A stretch of 64,000 nt of DNA from an uncultured Psychroserpens sp. (GCF_947501425.1 NZ_CANMVN010000010.1:1-64000); one strand, 5' to 3'; positions 36,255 to 45,718 are shown, counted from the stretch's first letter. Numbers and translations: made by a program. Notes: generated by a model from the sequence alone, not told the origin.

Positions 36255-38414
36255 CTAGTAAAATCTATATCTATTATCTTCAATGTCTGCAGTTTCTTTT
36301 AAAGCGTTATACACTTTAGTTTGAGCAGATGTTGTTCTTGCTGTACTTAATCGGTTAGCAATAGCCTGATAGTTATCCAATTTAGTAGCTTCGTTAACTT
36401 TAGTAACCTCTACTATAAATACACCTCTGTTTCCATCGATTAACCCAGAAGTTTCACCTTCTTTAAGTCCGAAAGCCACTCCTACAACCTGTGGTTCAGT
36501 ACCTGCTCCAGAAATCGTTGGGTTTTTCATATTAACTGCTACAGCTGTATTTGCAACTCTATTCTGACTTTTAGCCACCTCATCAACAGTTGTTGCACTG
36601 ATCTTTTCACGAATCATCTGAGCTTTCTTTTCTTTTCTAATTTCTGTCATTGCAGAGGCTGAGGCATTTTCTGGATCCATTAATCCTTCCTCACCAACTC
36701 TAGTCACTTGTACTACAGCATAACCTCCACCTGGAATAGTAAAACGCTTAAAGTCACCTACTTTAGTACCTTCTTCAAATGCCCAACGTACGATTGGTCG
36801 CTGACTTCCGATTCCTGGTATATTTTCGTCTAATATCGCAATCCCATTAACTGGTTTAACAGCTAGATCACGTTCTTTAGCCATTTCCTGAAAATCTCCA
36901 TTTTGAATAGCAATCTCAAATTTTGAAGCGTCTGTAAAGACGTTATCTACAGTTTCTTCAGATGGTTCAATTTCTCTAGCTATTGTAGCTACTTTAACAA
37001 CTTTTGATGATCCTTTCTGATCTAAAATCTCAATAACGTGGAATCCAAATTGTGTTTTTACCACATCGATATCACCAACATTGTTTTGGAATTCAAAATC
37101 ACTAAACGGCTTCACCATTTGTGTGCTTGGGTGAAAATCATAAACACCTCCATTTTCAACACTTCCTTGATCTGATGACAGCGCAGTTACTAATTCTGGG
37201 AATTTTGAAGGATTAGCTTTCACAATTCTTAAAACACTATCTGCTGTTTTCTTTGCCTCTTCCTCTGTTTGCGTAACATCTGGAGCTACTCTTGTAGCAC
37301 CAACATAAGGAATTAATATGTGACGTACTTTAACAGAATCTGGCTGCTGTCTTGTAGCAACCATTTTAGTTAGTTTCATTAAATTTCCATCTTTATAAGG
37401 ACCGTAAACATCACCAACATTTAAGTTAAACAGTGTATCTACTGCTACAGCAGGCAATCCTGATTTCTTGATGAATGCATCAGCAAAACTCTGATCAGAC
37501 TCAGCAACAAAATTTACGTAATTTGCAAGATCTGCTTCTTTAACCTGACTGAAAGGTTTTATTGTATCATTCTTTCCATTTTCAAACACAACCTTTCCAT
37601 TGATATACTTATCAAAACTAGTCTTTAGAGCTTCTTCATCTTTTAAGCTTGGTACTTCCTTAAATTCTGCATACACGATATCACGAGTTGCTTCAACTTC
37701 AAACTTCTTTTTGTTTTTGTTGATGTAGTCTTTGATATCTGCTTTAGTGACTTCAACTAAGCTATCGTGAATAGTTGAGTAAGGAATATGAACATACTTC
37801 AGGTCTCTTGTTGAACTCTCGAGCATATAATCAACCTCAGCCTCATTTATAGTAGCATTAACACCAGCTTTAATCATATTGAAATAAGCTCTCTCTTGAG
37901 CAGCTACTGCTATTGATTTTTCGTTATTTACCCAATCATCGTAATTTAACTGAAATGTTCCAAGTACAGCTCTATCTGGATAAATCTCTTTCAAGTTAGC
38001 AACAAACTCAGTTAATTTATTTTCATCAAAAAGACCTGCTTCATTTTGAAATTCAGGGTATGACGAGAAGCTTTGTTGTAACAAATCTTTCATTTGATCT
38101 TCCTCAACACTCAAACCAAGCTCTTCAAACTGCGTGTTCATTATTGCACGACGTACTTGTTGATCATAAACTCTATTCATAGCCTGAGTAGACGAAGCAT
38201 TAGAGCCCATTTGTCTTTGCATGGTCTCAACCCTGTTCATAAACTCTATTCTATTGATGTTTGTTCCATTTACTGTAGCCACTACATCTTGTGATCCACC
38301 AAATAATGCATCACTATTTTTGAATAGGTCTGTAAGTACAAATGAAAATAACGCTAGTGCGATGATCAAAATCAAAAACAGTGAACGTTGTCTAATTTTA
38401 TTTAAAACTGCCAT
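36255..38414 (-). CDS. PpiD-like membrane-anchored peptidylprolyl isomerase
   Basis: A periplasmic chaperone and isomerase for outer-membrane proteins. The start at MAVLNKIRQRSLFLILIIALALFSFVLTDLF gives a single N-terminal membrane anchor. The track start 18 codons upstream has no support. A SurA/PpiD-type helical N-domain is followed by a parvulin domain around VKVRHILIPYVGATR to FGFHVIEILDQ, then a second PpiC-like region and a helical tail. About 719 aa, somewhat longer than E. coli PpiD. It is the last gene of the coaX-lptC envelope operon. Confidence 0.9.
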   Translation of the reverse strand: MAVLNKIRQRSLFLILIIALALFSFVLTDLFKNSDALFGGSQDVVATVNGTNINRIEFMNRVETMQRQMGSNASSTQAMNRVYDQQVRRAIMNTQFEELGLSVEEDQMKDLLQQSFSSYPEFQNEAGLFDENKLTEFVANLKEIYPDRAVLGTFQLNYDDWVNNEKSIAVAAQERAYFNMIKAGVNATINEAEVDYMLESSTRDLKYVHIPYSTIHDSLVEVTKADIKDYINKNKKKFEVEATRDIVYAEFKEVPSLKDEEALKTSFDKYINGKVVFENGKNDTIKPFSQVKEADLANYVNFVAESDQSFADAFIKKSGLPAVAVDTLFNLNVGDVYGPYKDGNLMKLTKMVATRQQPDSVKVRHILIPYVGATRVAPDVTQTEEEAKKTADSVLRIVKANPSKFPELVTALSSDQGSVENGGVYDFHPSTQMVKPFSDFEFQNNVGDIDVVKTQFGFHVIEILDQKGSSKVVKVATIAREIEPSEETVDNVFTDASKFEIAIQNGDFQEMAKERDLAVKPVNGIAILDENIPGIGSQRPIVRWAFEEGTKVGDFKRFTIPGGGYAVVQVTRVGEEGLMDPENASASAMTEIRKEKKAQMIREKISATTVDEVAKSQNRVANTAVAVNMKNPTISGAGTEPQVVGVAFGLKEGETSGLIDGNRGVFIVEVTKVNEATKLDNYQAIANRLSTARTTSAQTKVYNALKETADIEDNRYRFY

Positions 38415-38589
38415 TTTAATGTATAATTTATCGAATAATAAGTGGGCGAAAATACCATTTTCTATCAAATAATAAAAGTAGAATTATGTTTTTATTATCG
38501 ATTTTTTATAGGTTTCATCGATTGTTGGCTAAAGGTGAGAGTTTTTAGGTTAAAACACATAAAACATTAACAAAAGTTAAGTTGATCTT

Positions 38590-39879
38590 CTAATCTTCTT
38601 CAAGAATATGAAGCGATACACTATCAATTTTTGTTGAAGACACCTCCAGGATCTTAAACCTAAAGCGCTCAATAACAACCTCATCATCAATCTCAGGAAT
38701 CCCCTCAGTTTCGTTAACAATTAAACCTCCTAGTGTTTCATAGGTTTCATCTTCTGGAAGATTAATCTTATAAGTTTCGTTAATATAATCAACCTCTAAA
38801 CGTGCAGAAAACAAATAGTTTTCATCATCTATTTTTTCTTCTAAAAGCTCTACGCTATCATGTTCATCTTCAATTTCTCCAACAAGTTCCTCTACAATAT
38901 CTTCAATGGTCATTATTCCTGCAGTTCCACCGTACTCATCAATTACCACAGCCATGCTCTTACGCTTTTTGGTGAGTATGTTAAGCACATCTTTTACCAA
39001 CATAGTTGCAGGGACATAGACGACAGGTTTAGTTACAGATTTTATAGACTTTGGCTGTTTAAAAAGATCGAAAGAGTGAACATAACCCAGAATATCATCT
39101 ATACTCTCTTTGTAAACTAAAATTTTAGATAAACCCGATTCTATAAATAGCGTGCTTATGTTCTTGATACTATCATTAACCTCAACCGCTGTTATTTCGG
39201 TTCTGGGCACCATAACCTCTCTTGCTTTTACTTCGGAAAACTCCAGTGCGTTTTGAAAGATTTGAATCTCACTATCTACTTCATCGTGTTCTTCAACAGA
39301 TTCCATCTGTTCACTGATGTAGTTACCCAGTTCAACCTTGGTCATTGCCAGTTGCATATCTTCTCCTTCAGTTTTAAAGAAGCCTTTTAGTATTCTATCT
39401 GATATCCAAATTACAAACGATGATAAATACCAGAACAACACATAAAAAATGTAAGCCGGAAATGCAAAAATCTTTAAAAACGAATTAGCATAGATTTGAA
39501 AAAATACCTTTGGAAGAAATTCTGCAGTAAATAAAATGATAATTGTTGAGATGATGGTTTGTGTCAATAAACTCAAATCAGACAGCAAATAGTTGATTAC
39601 CTGATATTGAGAGGGTAGCATAGATTGAAACCAATCGACCAGCACATCTCCCATTACAAAACCATAGATCACCAATGCTATATTGTTTCCAATAAGCATA
39701 GTTGCAATAAATTTTGAAGGTTTCTCAGTAAGCTTAGTTAAAATTCTTGCTAAAAAATCACCTTGCTTTTTTTCAATTTCAATATGAATTTTATTGGAAG
39801 ACACATAAGCGATTTCCATTCCGGAGAAAAAAGCCGAAAGCAATAGCATGACAACAATAATAACAATGCTATAGTCCAT
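38590..39879 (-). CDS. CNNM/CBS-domain membrane protein (hemolysin family)
   Basis: A 429-aa protein with an N-terminal CNNM (DUF21) membrane domain of about four helices (MEIAYVSSNKIHIEIEKKQG; MLIGNNIALVIYGFVMGD), a pair of CBS domains (MVPRTEITAVEVNDSIKNIS; KRKSMAVVIDEYGGTAGIMTIEDIVEELVGEIEDEHD) and a C-terminal CorC/HlyC transporter-associated domain. Family members are linked to divalent cation export or magnesium balance; 'hemolysin' is a historical label. The gliding protein GldE shares the architecture, but no gldD is nearby. Confidence 0.9.
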   Translation of the reverse strand: MDYSIVIIVVMLLLSAFFSGMEIAYVSSNKIHIEIEKKQGDFLARILTKLTEKPSKFIATMLIGNNIALVIYGFVMGDVLVDWFQSMLPSQYQVINYLLSDLSLLTQTIISTIIILFTAEFLPKVFFQIYANSFLKIFAFPAYIFYVLFWYLSSFVIWISDRILKGFFKTEGEDMQLAMTKVELGNYISEQMESVEEHDEVDSEIQIFQNALEFSEVKAREVMVPRTEITAVEVNDSIKNISTLFIESGLSKILVYKESIDDILGYVHSFDLFKQPKSIKSVTKPVVYVPATMLVKDVLNILTKKRKSMAVVIDEYGGTAGIMTIEDIVEELVGEIEDEHDSVELLEEKIDDENYLFSARLEVDYINETYKINLPEDETYETLGGLIVNETEGIPEIDDEVVIERFRFKILEVSSTKIDSVSLHILEED

Positions 39880-39884
39880 GACTG

Positions 39885-40073
39885 TTACTTGTTTCTATTT
39901 TCGAATTTCTTTCTGAATTTTTTTCTGAAGAAAAACATAAATATTGCCAACCCGGCAAACAAGAAAGATATGATAACTCTAGTGCTATCAATACCAATAT
40001 TTGAGATGGCATCCCAAACAAATAGCACAGCAAAAAACAGATATGCATATTGAAAAAACTGAAGTATTTTCAT
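39885..40073 (-). CDS. Small two-helix membrane protein
   Basis: A 62-aa protein with two likely membrane helices (YAYLFFAVLFVWDAI and VIISFLFAGLAIFMFFF) and a strongly basic tail RKKFRKKFENRNK facing the cytoplasm. No named family is recognised. It sits between lptC (60 bases upstream) and the CNNM gene (5 bases downstream) on the same strand, which supports it as a real operon member. Confidence 0.75.
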   Translation of the reverse strand: MKILQFFQYAYLFFAVLFVWDAISNIGIDSTRVIISFLFAGLAIFMFFFRKKFRKKFENRNK

Positions 40074-40132
40074 TTGATAAACGTATTAGTTAATACAAAG
40101 ATAAAGATGTTTTTCGAACAATCTTAAGCAGA

Positions 40133-40702
40133 TCAATCTTTTAGTATCCCTTGCCCTCGACCTTCCATGATGGTGTAGTTATTGAATTTGGAATCTGCAT
40201 CAAAAATATCACCATAACCACTTCTAGATGATAAGGATTTTAAGTGTACAGGACTATTTGTAAACAACCATTCACGTTTCTGGTCATAATACATTTGTAC
40301 TGCGAAAAGACTATCACGTTGTGGTGTAATTAAGACCACATTACCTTGAAGGTCGATTAGGTCTGTTGCGTTGTAAACTATCGCATAATCTGCAAGAACC
40401 ACATTTTTTTGTCCGTCTTCATCATAAAGAGATAGACGAACACCATCTGGAAACTCAGAAAATGAAAAGTCTCGATTAGAATAATCTAACATTTTAGGGC
40501 TCTCCAAATTTGCAATGATTCTTCCTATAGAGTCTTCGGCTTCGGTATATTTTAAATTGATATTTTTTGCCTCACCAATAGGTTGATTTTGAAGGACACC
40601 TATTTTCTGGACTTCTTTTAGATCATTTTGACATGAAAAAAACATAGCCACAACAATTGCTGTGACTATGTAAATATTTCTATGTAAAATGTTTGTTTGC
40701 AT
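40133..40702 (-). CDS. lptC: LPS export periplasmic protein LptC
   Basis: A 189-aa protein anchored at the N-terminus (IYIVTAIVVAMFFSCQND, possibly a lipoprotein Cys) with a beta-jellyroll LptC domain. Recognisable parts are DGVRLSLYDEDGQKNVVLADYAIVYNATDLIDLQGNVVLITPQRDSLFAVQMYYDQKREWLFTNSPV. LptC bridges LptF/G in the inner membrane to LptA in the periplasm during LPS transport. Its start abuts the TPR-protein stop. Confidence 0.9.
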   Translation of the reverse strand: MQTNILHRNIYIVTAIVVAMFFSCQNDLKEVQKIGVLQNQPIGEAKNINLKYTEAEDSIGRIIANLESPKMLDYSNRDFSFSEFPDGVRLSLYDEDGQKNVVLADYAIVYNATDLIDLQGNVVLITPQRDSLFAVQMYYDQKREWLFTNSPVHLKSLSSRSGYGDIFDADSKFNNYTIMEGRGQGILKD

Positions 40703-42085
40703 TTATAGGTTTGGTACAGTTACGCTACCACCTATCCAACAACCAATCTTTATGGATTGTCCTGCATTACCTTTTGAAAATATTTCAGATTTGGTAGGTG
40801 CATTTGCTCTGTAAGAAGCTGCTGTTTTTTGAGCAACCGATTTTAAACTCGGGTCTACTTGTCCTGCTCTCAAAGCTTCCTGTGCAGCATACCAGAAGAC
40901 TGCTCTTTGTTCGAATTGATCATTTCCACAGTTCTTTGCACTAGCAGCATACATAGCAGCAATTCTCAAGTGAGGTGTTCCATCTGAAGGATTTAATTTT
41001 AAAGCCTCTCTATAGTAAGTTCTAGCTGTACCATAGCTACCTCTTTTCTTAAATCCGTTAGCAATTCTCTTAGCTAAACGTGCTTTTTTGAAACCATCTT
41101 GCTCAAGATTATATGACTCTTTGATGTACTTATCACCTTCACTAGTTTTTCCTTGCTTGTATAATACGTTAGCCACAAAGTATTTTGTGTCAGCTGATGG
41201 TGCTGTTGCATCATAAGCTTTTACTAATTCAACATATAATGGATCATCTGTACACTCTTTATTGTACATTCTACTTACAGCTCTTTTTAACCATACTGCA
41301 TCATTCTTGAAGCTTTCAAAATCTCTTTTGTACAGAGGAATTAAGTTCTCACAGTTAGCTAATTGACCTAAGTAAGTATCAAGACTTCCAGCTACTTTAT
41401 CGTTAGCTTCTAATTTTTGCTGATAGTATCTCTTGTATTGTTTATCTTTTTTACCTAAAGTTTCTCCAGCTTCTTCTTTAGCAAGAATCTTATTTAAAGC
41501 TTTAGCGTATTTTTCGTTTAAGTTCTCCAACTGCTCATTTACATCATCATACTTGTCAAACACTTTTTGAAGCTCGAACTTTTTAGCTTTGAACAAGTCT
41601 ACAGTTTTTGTAAAGTAAACATATAAGCCTTTAGTACTTGTAAAATTTGGTAAATCTTCGGTGTAAGCTTTATGAAATGCATCATAGATTTGCTCGTCAC
41701 TAAGATTAAGATCTTTTTGATTTTCATACTTCATGACACCAACATCTTCTAGAACCTCACCTAACTTATATTTACTTGAAAAGTATTCTCTACCTTTATT
41801 TAATAATACCTCATAGTCTTCAATAAATGCAACTTTTTCTGCTCCTGAAGAGTTATCGATCTTATGTTTTAAGATCTTCTCTCCATACTTGTAAATAGCA
41901 ATATTGAATTTTGGACATTTATTTCTAACTTTCATCCATGGCTCAAATGCCTCGTCATATTTCTTACTCTTAACATAGTCGTTCATCAACGTCAGGTTAA
42001 GCATACACTCTTCGTCTTGTTGCGCAAAACCAAAGTTTGTCGCCATGAACAAAGCTGCTATGATTAATGTAATTTTCGTTTTCAT
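40703..42085 (-). CDS. Secreted tetratricopeptide repeat protein
   Basis: A 460-aa protein with a Sec signal (MKTKITLIIAALFMATNFGFAQ). The mature part is mainly alpha-helical TPR-like repeats. The clearest unit is RGSYGTARTYYREALKLNPSDGTPHLRIAAMYAAS (about residues 350-385), with Lys-rich helices in the middle. It ends in a Cys- and Gly-containing segment IKIGCWIGGSVTVPNL. Such periplasmic TPR proteins act as assembly scaffolds. Its place between a putative outer-membrane barrel and lptC suggests an envelope role. Confidence 0.85.
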   Translation of the reverse strand: MKTKITLIIAALFMATNFGFAQQDEECMLNLTLMNDYVKSKKYDEAFEPWMKVRNKCPKFNIAIYKYGEKILKHKIDNSSGAEKVAFIEDYEVLLNKGREYFSSKYKLGEVLEDVGVMKYENQKDLNLSDEQIYDAFHKAYTEDLPNFTSTKGLYVYFTKTVDLFKAKKFELQKVFDKYDDVNEQLENLNEKYAKALNKILAKEEAGETLGKKDKQYKRYYQQKLEANDKVAGSLDTYLGQLANCENLIPLYKRDFESFKNDAVWLKRAVSRMYNKECTDDPLYVELVKAYDATAPSADTKYFVANVLYKQGKTSEGDKYIKESYNLEQDGFKKARLAKRIANGFKKRGSYGTARTYYREALKLNPSDGTPHLRIAAMYAASAKNCGNDQFEQRAVFWYAAQEALRAGQVDPSLKSVAQKTAASYRANAPTKSEIFSKGNAGQSIKIGCWIGGSVTVPNL

Positions 42086-42101
42086 CTTCTTTTATTTTAC
42101 G

Positions 42102-43406
42102 TTAGTTATATTTTCTTTTTTCAAACCATCTATCATTTAATGACAGACTTAAATTAACATTGAAAAAGTTTTCTTGTATGAGATTTTGGTTTGTTGTTCC
42201 TCTTCTTCCGTACTCAAAACCAATATTAGCATTTGAAAACACATTTCCAACTGGTAATCCTACTCCAAAAGATATGCCAAACTCATTTATGGTTTCATTA
42301 TTAATTTCTAAACCTGTATTCTCAAAATGAACTCCAGCTCTGTAGGTAACTCGCTTCCAGTAACTTGAAAACGAGGAATAATCTGGAATAAAAAACCCAC
42401 CAATAGATATATTAGAGGCGTTTACAAAATTAGCATTTTCTATTGAAACTATCGGATTTGAAAATTCACTTGTATTTTGAAGTGTATATTCTGCACCTAA
42501 AAACCATTTACGAGGAGCACCTATACCTGCTCCAAATGAAAACCTTGACGGTAACGTAAGGTCTGTATTGTCTAAGCCTTCACCCTCAAGATCTGCATCA
42601 ACTTCATTGAGCACAAACTCCTGACCAGTTAGTTCATTAGTTACAATAGTTGCGAATGAGCGTTCATTAATAGATGATATGTTACTTTTAGGTGAATACG
42701 TCAATCCAGCTTGAAGCTCGAGTTTCTCGTTAATCATTGTTCTGTAGGTAAGCCCAATATTAAAATTAAGACCACTCAAATCAGAACGATTACTTTCTCT
42801 AGTTTGGTATTGCACAGGGTTACCATCTTCGTCATATACAAATTCAATCACACTGTTTTGAATGTTTCCGAAGTTATAATTCATATCAACACCTAAACTC
42901 AGTTTATCGGTGATTTTATAACCCATTCCAAAAAATGCTCTATTCACACCACCTTCTCCTCTATATCTGTTTTGAAGCACACCATTTTCAGTATCTTCTA
43001 GCTTGTAACCTACTGCTGTGTAGGGAACCAATCCCAAACCAACACCAAACTTACCTAGAGGCATTGATAATGCTAAATAATCAAAAGTTGTAGAATTTAC
43101 CTTAGATTCTCCTGAATTAGCCTTTAAATTCAAGCTGCTGTGACTGGCTCCAACAGAAAATTTCACGGGACGACTTTCTTCGTTCCATAACTTAAGGTTA
43201 GGTCCTACATAGGCTCCTGGATTTCGTAAGTTGACATGAACACTATCTGTGTATATGCTCAATCCTCCCATGCTTCTGTTTTCAACAGTTCCTTTGAATT
43301 TTAGGCTTCCAATTCCGTAGAAAGAGTATGGTGAGGCAGTGCCCTCTTGAGCGTGGACATTTAAAGCAAAAAAAGCGACTAAAACTATGACAAGTTTTTT
43401 TATCAT
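42102..43406 (-). CDS. Putative outer-membrane beta-barrel protein
   Basis: A 434-aa protein with a signal peptide (MIKKLVIVLVAFFALNVHAQ), then TASPYSFYGIGSLKFKGTVENRSMGGLSIYTDS, an opening seen in FadL/PorV-like outer-membrane proteins of Bacteroidota. Alternating beta strands run to the end (FNVNLSLSLNDRWFEKRKYN). The FadL-like relation is an inference from pattern. It lies directly after coaX (start and stop share one base) and before the TPR protein. Confidence 0.75.
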   Translation of the reverse strand: MIKKLVIVLVAFFALNVHAQEGTASPYSFYGIGSLKFKGTVENRSMGGLSIYTDSVHVNLRNPGAYVGPNLKLWNEESRPVKFSVGASHSSLNLKANSGESKVNSTTFDYLALSMPLGKFGVGLGLVPYTAVGYKLEDTENGVLQNRYRGEGGVNRAFFGMGYKITDKLSLGVDMNYNFGNIQNSVIEFVYDEDGNPVQYQTRESNRSDLSGLNFNIGLTYRTMINEKLELQAGLTYSPKSNISSINERSFATIVTNELTGQEFVLNEVDADLEGEGLDNTDLTLPSRFSFGAGIGAPRKWFLGAEYTLQNTSEFSNPIVSIENANFVNASNISIGGFFIPDYSSFSSYWKRVTYRAGVHFENTGLEINNETINEFGISFGVGLPVGNVFSNANIGFEYGRRGTTNQNLIQENFFNVNLSLSLNDRWFEKRKYN

Positions 43407-44134
43407 TATTGTGAGTTATATTCTAAAATGAAATTCAAACCCTCCAAAAGAAAATTTGAGTTGGCAAATATGCTATTTTTTAATTGGTTTGACAAGAATT
43501 TGGTATCTCCTCCTGTTAAAATAACTGTTAAATCTGGATATTTTTTAACATAATCATCAATAACACCATCAATTTCTTTTAAAACTCCAAAAACAACTCC
43601 TGAGTGAATCGAGTTGTTTGTCGTATTACCGATAATCTCATCGGGCATTTCAGTCTCTAGTAACGGTAAATTTGCAGTTAAATTATTAAGTGTTCGATAT
43701 CGCAATCTAATTCCGGGTGAAATAGCACCTCCAAGATATTCATTCTTTGAGTTAATAAAATCGTAAGTAATACATGTACCTGCATCAATGACAAGCACAT
43801 TGTTATCTGGAAATTGTTCTACAGACGCACTTACCAAAGCTATACGATCTACACCTAAGCTTTTGGGTGTAGCATATAAATTTTTAAACGGTAATTTTAA
43901 CTCGTGAGATAGTTGTAGAACTTTTACTTTAGTTTCTAGAGCATTTAGATGAGACACTGTAAGACGGCCTACGGAAGAAATTATAGATTGGTTGATATCA
44001 GAATATTCCTTAAGAATATCGGATGCCATGGTTTCAAAATCATCCAACTCACCAATGATTTTCTCTTTTAGCTTGCTCTGGGAGTACACTGCAAACTTGA
44101 CATATGTATTACCAACGTCAACAATTAAATTCAT
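43406..44134 (-). CDS. coaX: Type III pantothenate kinase
   Basis: Phosphorylates pantothenate in the first step of CoA synthesis; type III enzymes are insensitive to CoA feedback. The start at MNLIVDVGNTYVKFAVY places the phosphate-1 loop DVGNT at residues 5-9, as in the family. The track start 18 codons upstream adds an unrelated polar stretch. DRIALVSASVEQFPDNNVLVIDAGTCITYDFI, GGAISPGIRLR and ILTGGDTKFL follow. About 242 aa. It is the first gene of the envelope operon. Confidence 0.93.
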   Translation of the reverse strand: MNLIVDVGNTYVKFAVYSQSKLKEKIIGELDDFETMASDILKEYSDINQSIISSVGRLTVSHLNALETKVKVLQLSHELKLPFKNLYATPKSLGVDRIALVSASVEQFPDNNVLVIDAGTCITYDFINSKNEYLGGAISPGIRLRYRTLNNLTANLPLLETEMPDEIIGNTTNNSIHSGVVFGVLKEIDGVIDDYVKKYPDLTVILTGGDTKFLSNQLKNSIFANSNFLLEGLNFILEYNSQ

Positions 44135-44273
44135 ATCTATTTTAAAAGTGCTAAATCTACGAAATGAAGATTCATTATTGTGTAGCAATTAACCAAATTA
44201 TAACATTATTTATGCTGAAATCAGCGATTTAAACCATGAAAGGCATTTTTAGTTTAAATTTTTATAGTTTCTT

Positions 44274-44304
44274 TTTGTGAATATTAAAAATGAGTCTATA
44301 TTTG
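44274..44304 (+). promoter_or_regulatory. tRNA-Phe promoter
   Basis: TTTG (44274-44277), a 19-base spacer and TATATTTG (44297-44304) match the Bacteroidota sigma-A promoter (TTG-N17-23-TAnnTTTG). It lies 22 bases before the tRNA-Phe gene. Confidence 0.8.
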
Positions 44305-44325
44305 CACTCGCATTTTTATGCAACT

Positions 44326-44398
44326 GGTGCCTTAGCTCAGTTGGTAGAGCAAAGGACTGAAAATCCTTGTGTCCCTGGTTCGATTCCTGGAGGCACCA
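44326..44398 (+). tRNA. tRNA-Phe (anticodon GAA)
   Basis: A complete cloverleaf. The acceptor is GGTGCCT/AGGCACC, the D arm GCTCAGTTGGTAGAGC, the anticodon arm AAGGA-CTGAAAA-TCCTT with anticodon GAA, and the T arm CCTGG-TTCGATT-CCTGG. CCA is encoded at 44399-44401. It has its own promoter and terminator and marks the left side of the accessory block. Confidence 0.97.
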
Positions 44399-44403
44399 CC
44401 ATC

Positions 44404-44434
44404 AAAAACCCGATTCATTTGAATCGGGTTTTTT
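44404..44434 (+). terminator. Terminator after tRNA-Phe
   Basis: AAAAACCCGATTC and GAATCGGGTTTTT form a perfect 13-bp stem around an ATTT loop, followed by a further T. It starts 3 bases after the encoded CCA. Confidence 0.92.
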
Positions 44435-44555
44435 GGTTTCTGTAGTTACCTATTCATAGCATTATTCACAAGTAAACACATAGCAATAGAAAAGCATAAA
44501 GTAAGTTTAGCCCTTATTTATTGTAACCAAAGTCCATACTAACCTTTGGCTAGGA

Positions 44556-45305
44556 GTGATTAAATTGCTAAAAAAATTTATCGTGATACATTGCTTAATA
44601 GTTGAAGATGATAAAAATACAGTTGAAAGCATAAAAGCTGTAGGCCATGATATTTTTAAAATCTCTTTTGAGAACCTCAATGAAGATCAAGACAATGCTT
44701 TAAACACAATTTTAAAAAACAAGCCTGATATTGTAATAATAAATATTGAGTCTCCTAAAATAAATTTTATAGAATTTCTGTTTGAGATCAATCAGTTTAG
44801 TGAAAACAAACCCATTTTTATAGCGCTCTCCAATTCAAAACACAAAGCATATGATTCTTACAAATATGATTTTTCTGATTTTTTATTAAAACCACTAAGT
44901 GAATTATCGATAAGAAAATGCTTTTTAAAATATCAAAAAAAATATCCAACTAGAGATATAGAAACTATTTGTCTGAAATCTTATAAGGATTACCAATATC
45001 TAAATATTGATGACATTCTTTATCTGAGAGCAGATAATAATACAACCGACTTTTATATGGCTGACGGCAGAGTAATTGGTGCTTACAAAACACTAAAAGT
45101 CTTTGAGAACTTACTACCCAAAACTTTTTTAAGAATTCACAAAAGCTTTATTATAAACAAAAATCACATCACCAGAATTCACTATGGAAAATCGATGTGC
45201 ATCATAAATAACGAACATAGAATACCCTTTACAAAAACATTTATATCTAATATAAACTTGATAAACACTTCATTATCGAAAAACACACTCATTACTTTAA
45301 ATTAA
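44556..45305 (+). CDS. LytTR-type regulator with degenerate receiver domain
   Basis: A two-domain regulator of 249 aa. The N-terminal receiver-like fold has HCLIVEDD and LLKPLS, but where the phosphorylated Asp should stand the sequence is IVIINIESP, giving Asn at about residue 63. Conventional phosphorylation is therefore unlikely. The C-terminal LytTR DNA-binding domain includes YLNIDDILYLRADNNTTDFYMADGRVI and FLRIHKSFIINKNHITRI. The ORF starts at GTG. A second GTG at 44583 (MIHCLIVEDD) is a better family-like start. No LytS-type kinase is adjacent. Confidence 0.88.
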   Translation: MIKLLKKFIVIHCLIVEDDKNTVESIKAVGHDIFKISFENLNEDQDNALNTILKNKPDIVIINIESPKINFIEFLFEINQFSENKPIFIALSNSKHKAYDSYKYDFSDFLLKPLSELSIRKCFLKYQKKYPTRDIETICLKSYKDYQYLNIDDILYLRADNNTTDFYMADGRVIGAYKTLKVFENLLPKTFLRIHKSFIINKNHITRIHYGKSMCIINNEHRIPFTKTFISNINLINTSLSKNTLITLN

Positions 45306-45416
45306 CTTCTCTATATAAAAGTAGCATTTCACTCATAGAGTAATAGTATTCACTAATACCAATCATTTTTTTTAGTTATAACTAGCAGACCTACCTAATT
45401 TGGTTCTTGAATATTC

Positions 45417-45440
45417 TTGCGTTACGAATCATAAACGCAA
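45417..45440. repeat. Inverted repeat upstream of the 49-aa lipoprotein gene
   Basis: TTGCGTT and AACGCAA are perfect 7-base arms separated by 10 bases, in the 213-base gap between the LytTR gene and the small lipoprotein gene. The arrangement would suit a dimeric regulator. The rest of the gap is AT-rich and without ORFs. Confidence 0.4.
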
Positions 45441-45518
45441 CTATTGTGCACAATTTCAAAATAATACTGCTGTGTTTACGGCATACAAAACTATTGTAAA
45501 ATCTTAAAATTTTGTACC

Positions 45519-45668
45519 ATGAAAATCTTAAAACTTTTATTAGCCTTTTTTATACTTTCAACAATCACAACCTCTTGTACACCGCAAGCATTGGATGACA
45601 ATCAAATAATAAATCCACAAGCAACAGGTAGTGAAGACAATACGGTTGATGACGGCAGTAAAGATTAA
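45519..45668 (+). CDS. Small 49-aa lipoprotein (missed by ORF track)
   Basis: ATG to TAA encodes a classic lipoprotein signal, MKILKLLLAFFILSTITTSC, with Cys20 in a TTSC lipobox. It is followed by a short acidic, Asn/Asp-rich mature part of 30 residues ending DDGSKD. It is too short for the ORF track. A strong terminator follows 10 bases after the stop. No family is recognised. It lies between a LytTR regulator and a sensor kinase. Confidence 0.78.
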   Translation: MKILKLLLAFFILSTITTSCTPQALDDNQIINPQATGSEDNTVDDGSKD

Positions 45669-45678
45669 AACCCAAAAC

Positions 45679-45718
45679 AAAAAAAGCCTTTAATAATATT
45701 ATTAGAGGCTTTTTTTTT
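45679..45718 (+). terminator. Intrinsic terminator after the small lipoprotein gene
   Basis: AAAAAGCCTTTAATAAT pairs with ATTATTAGAGGCTTTTT (one G-T pair) and is followed by more T residues. It separates the lipoprotein gene from the histidine kinase gene. Confidence 0.88.

Noticed and set aside
44326-44401. tRNA-Phe as an integration site for the accessory block
   Set aside because: I saw no second copy of the tRNA 3' end (cctggaggcaccac) in the window, and no integrase.
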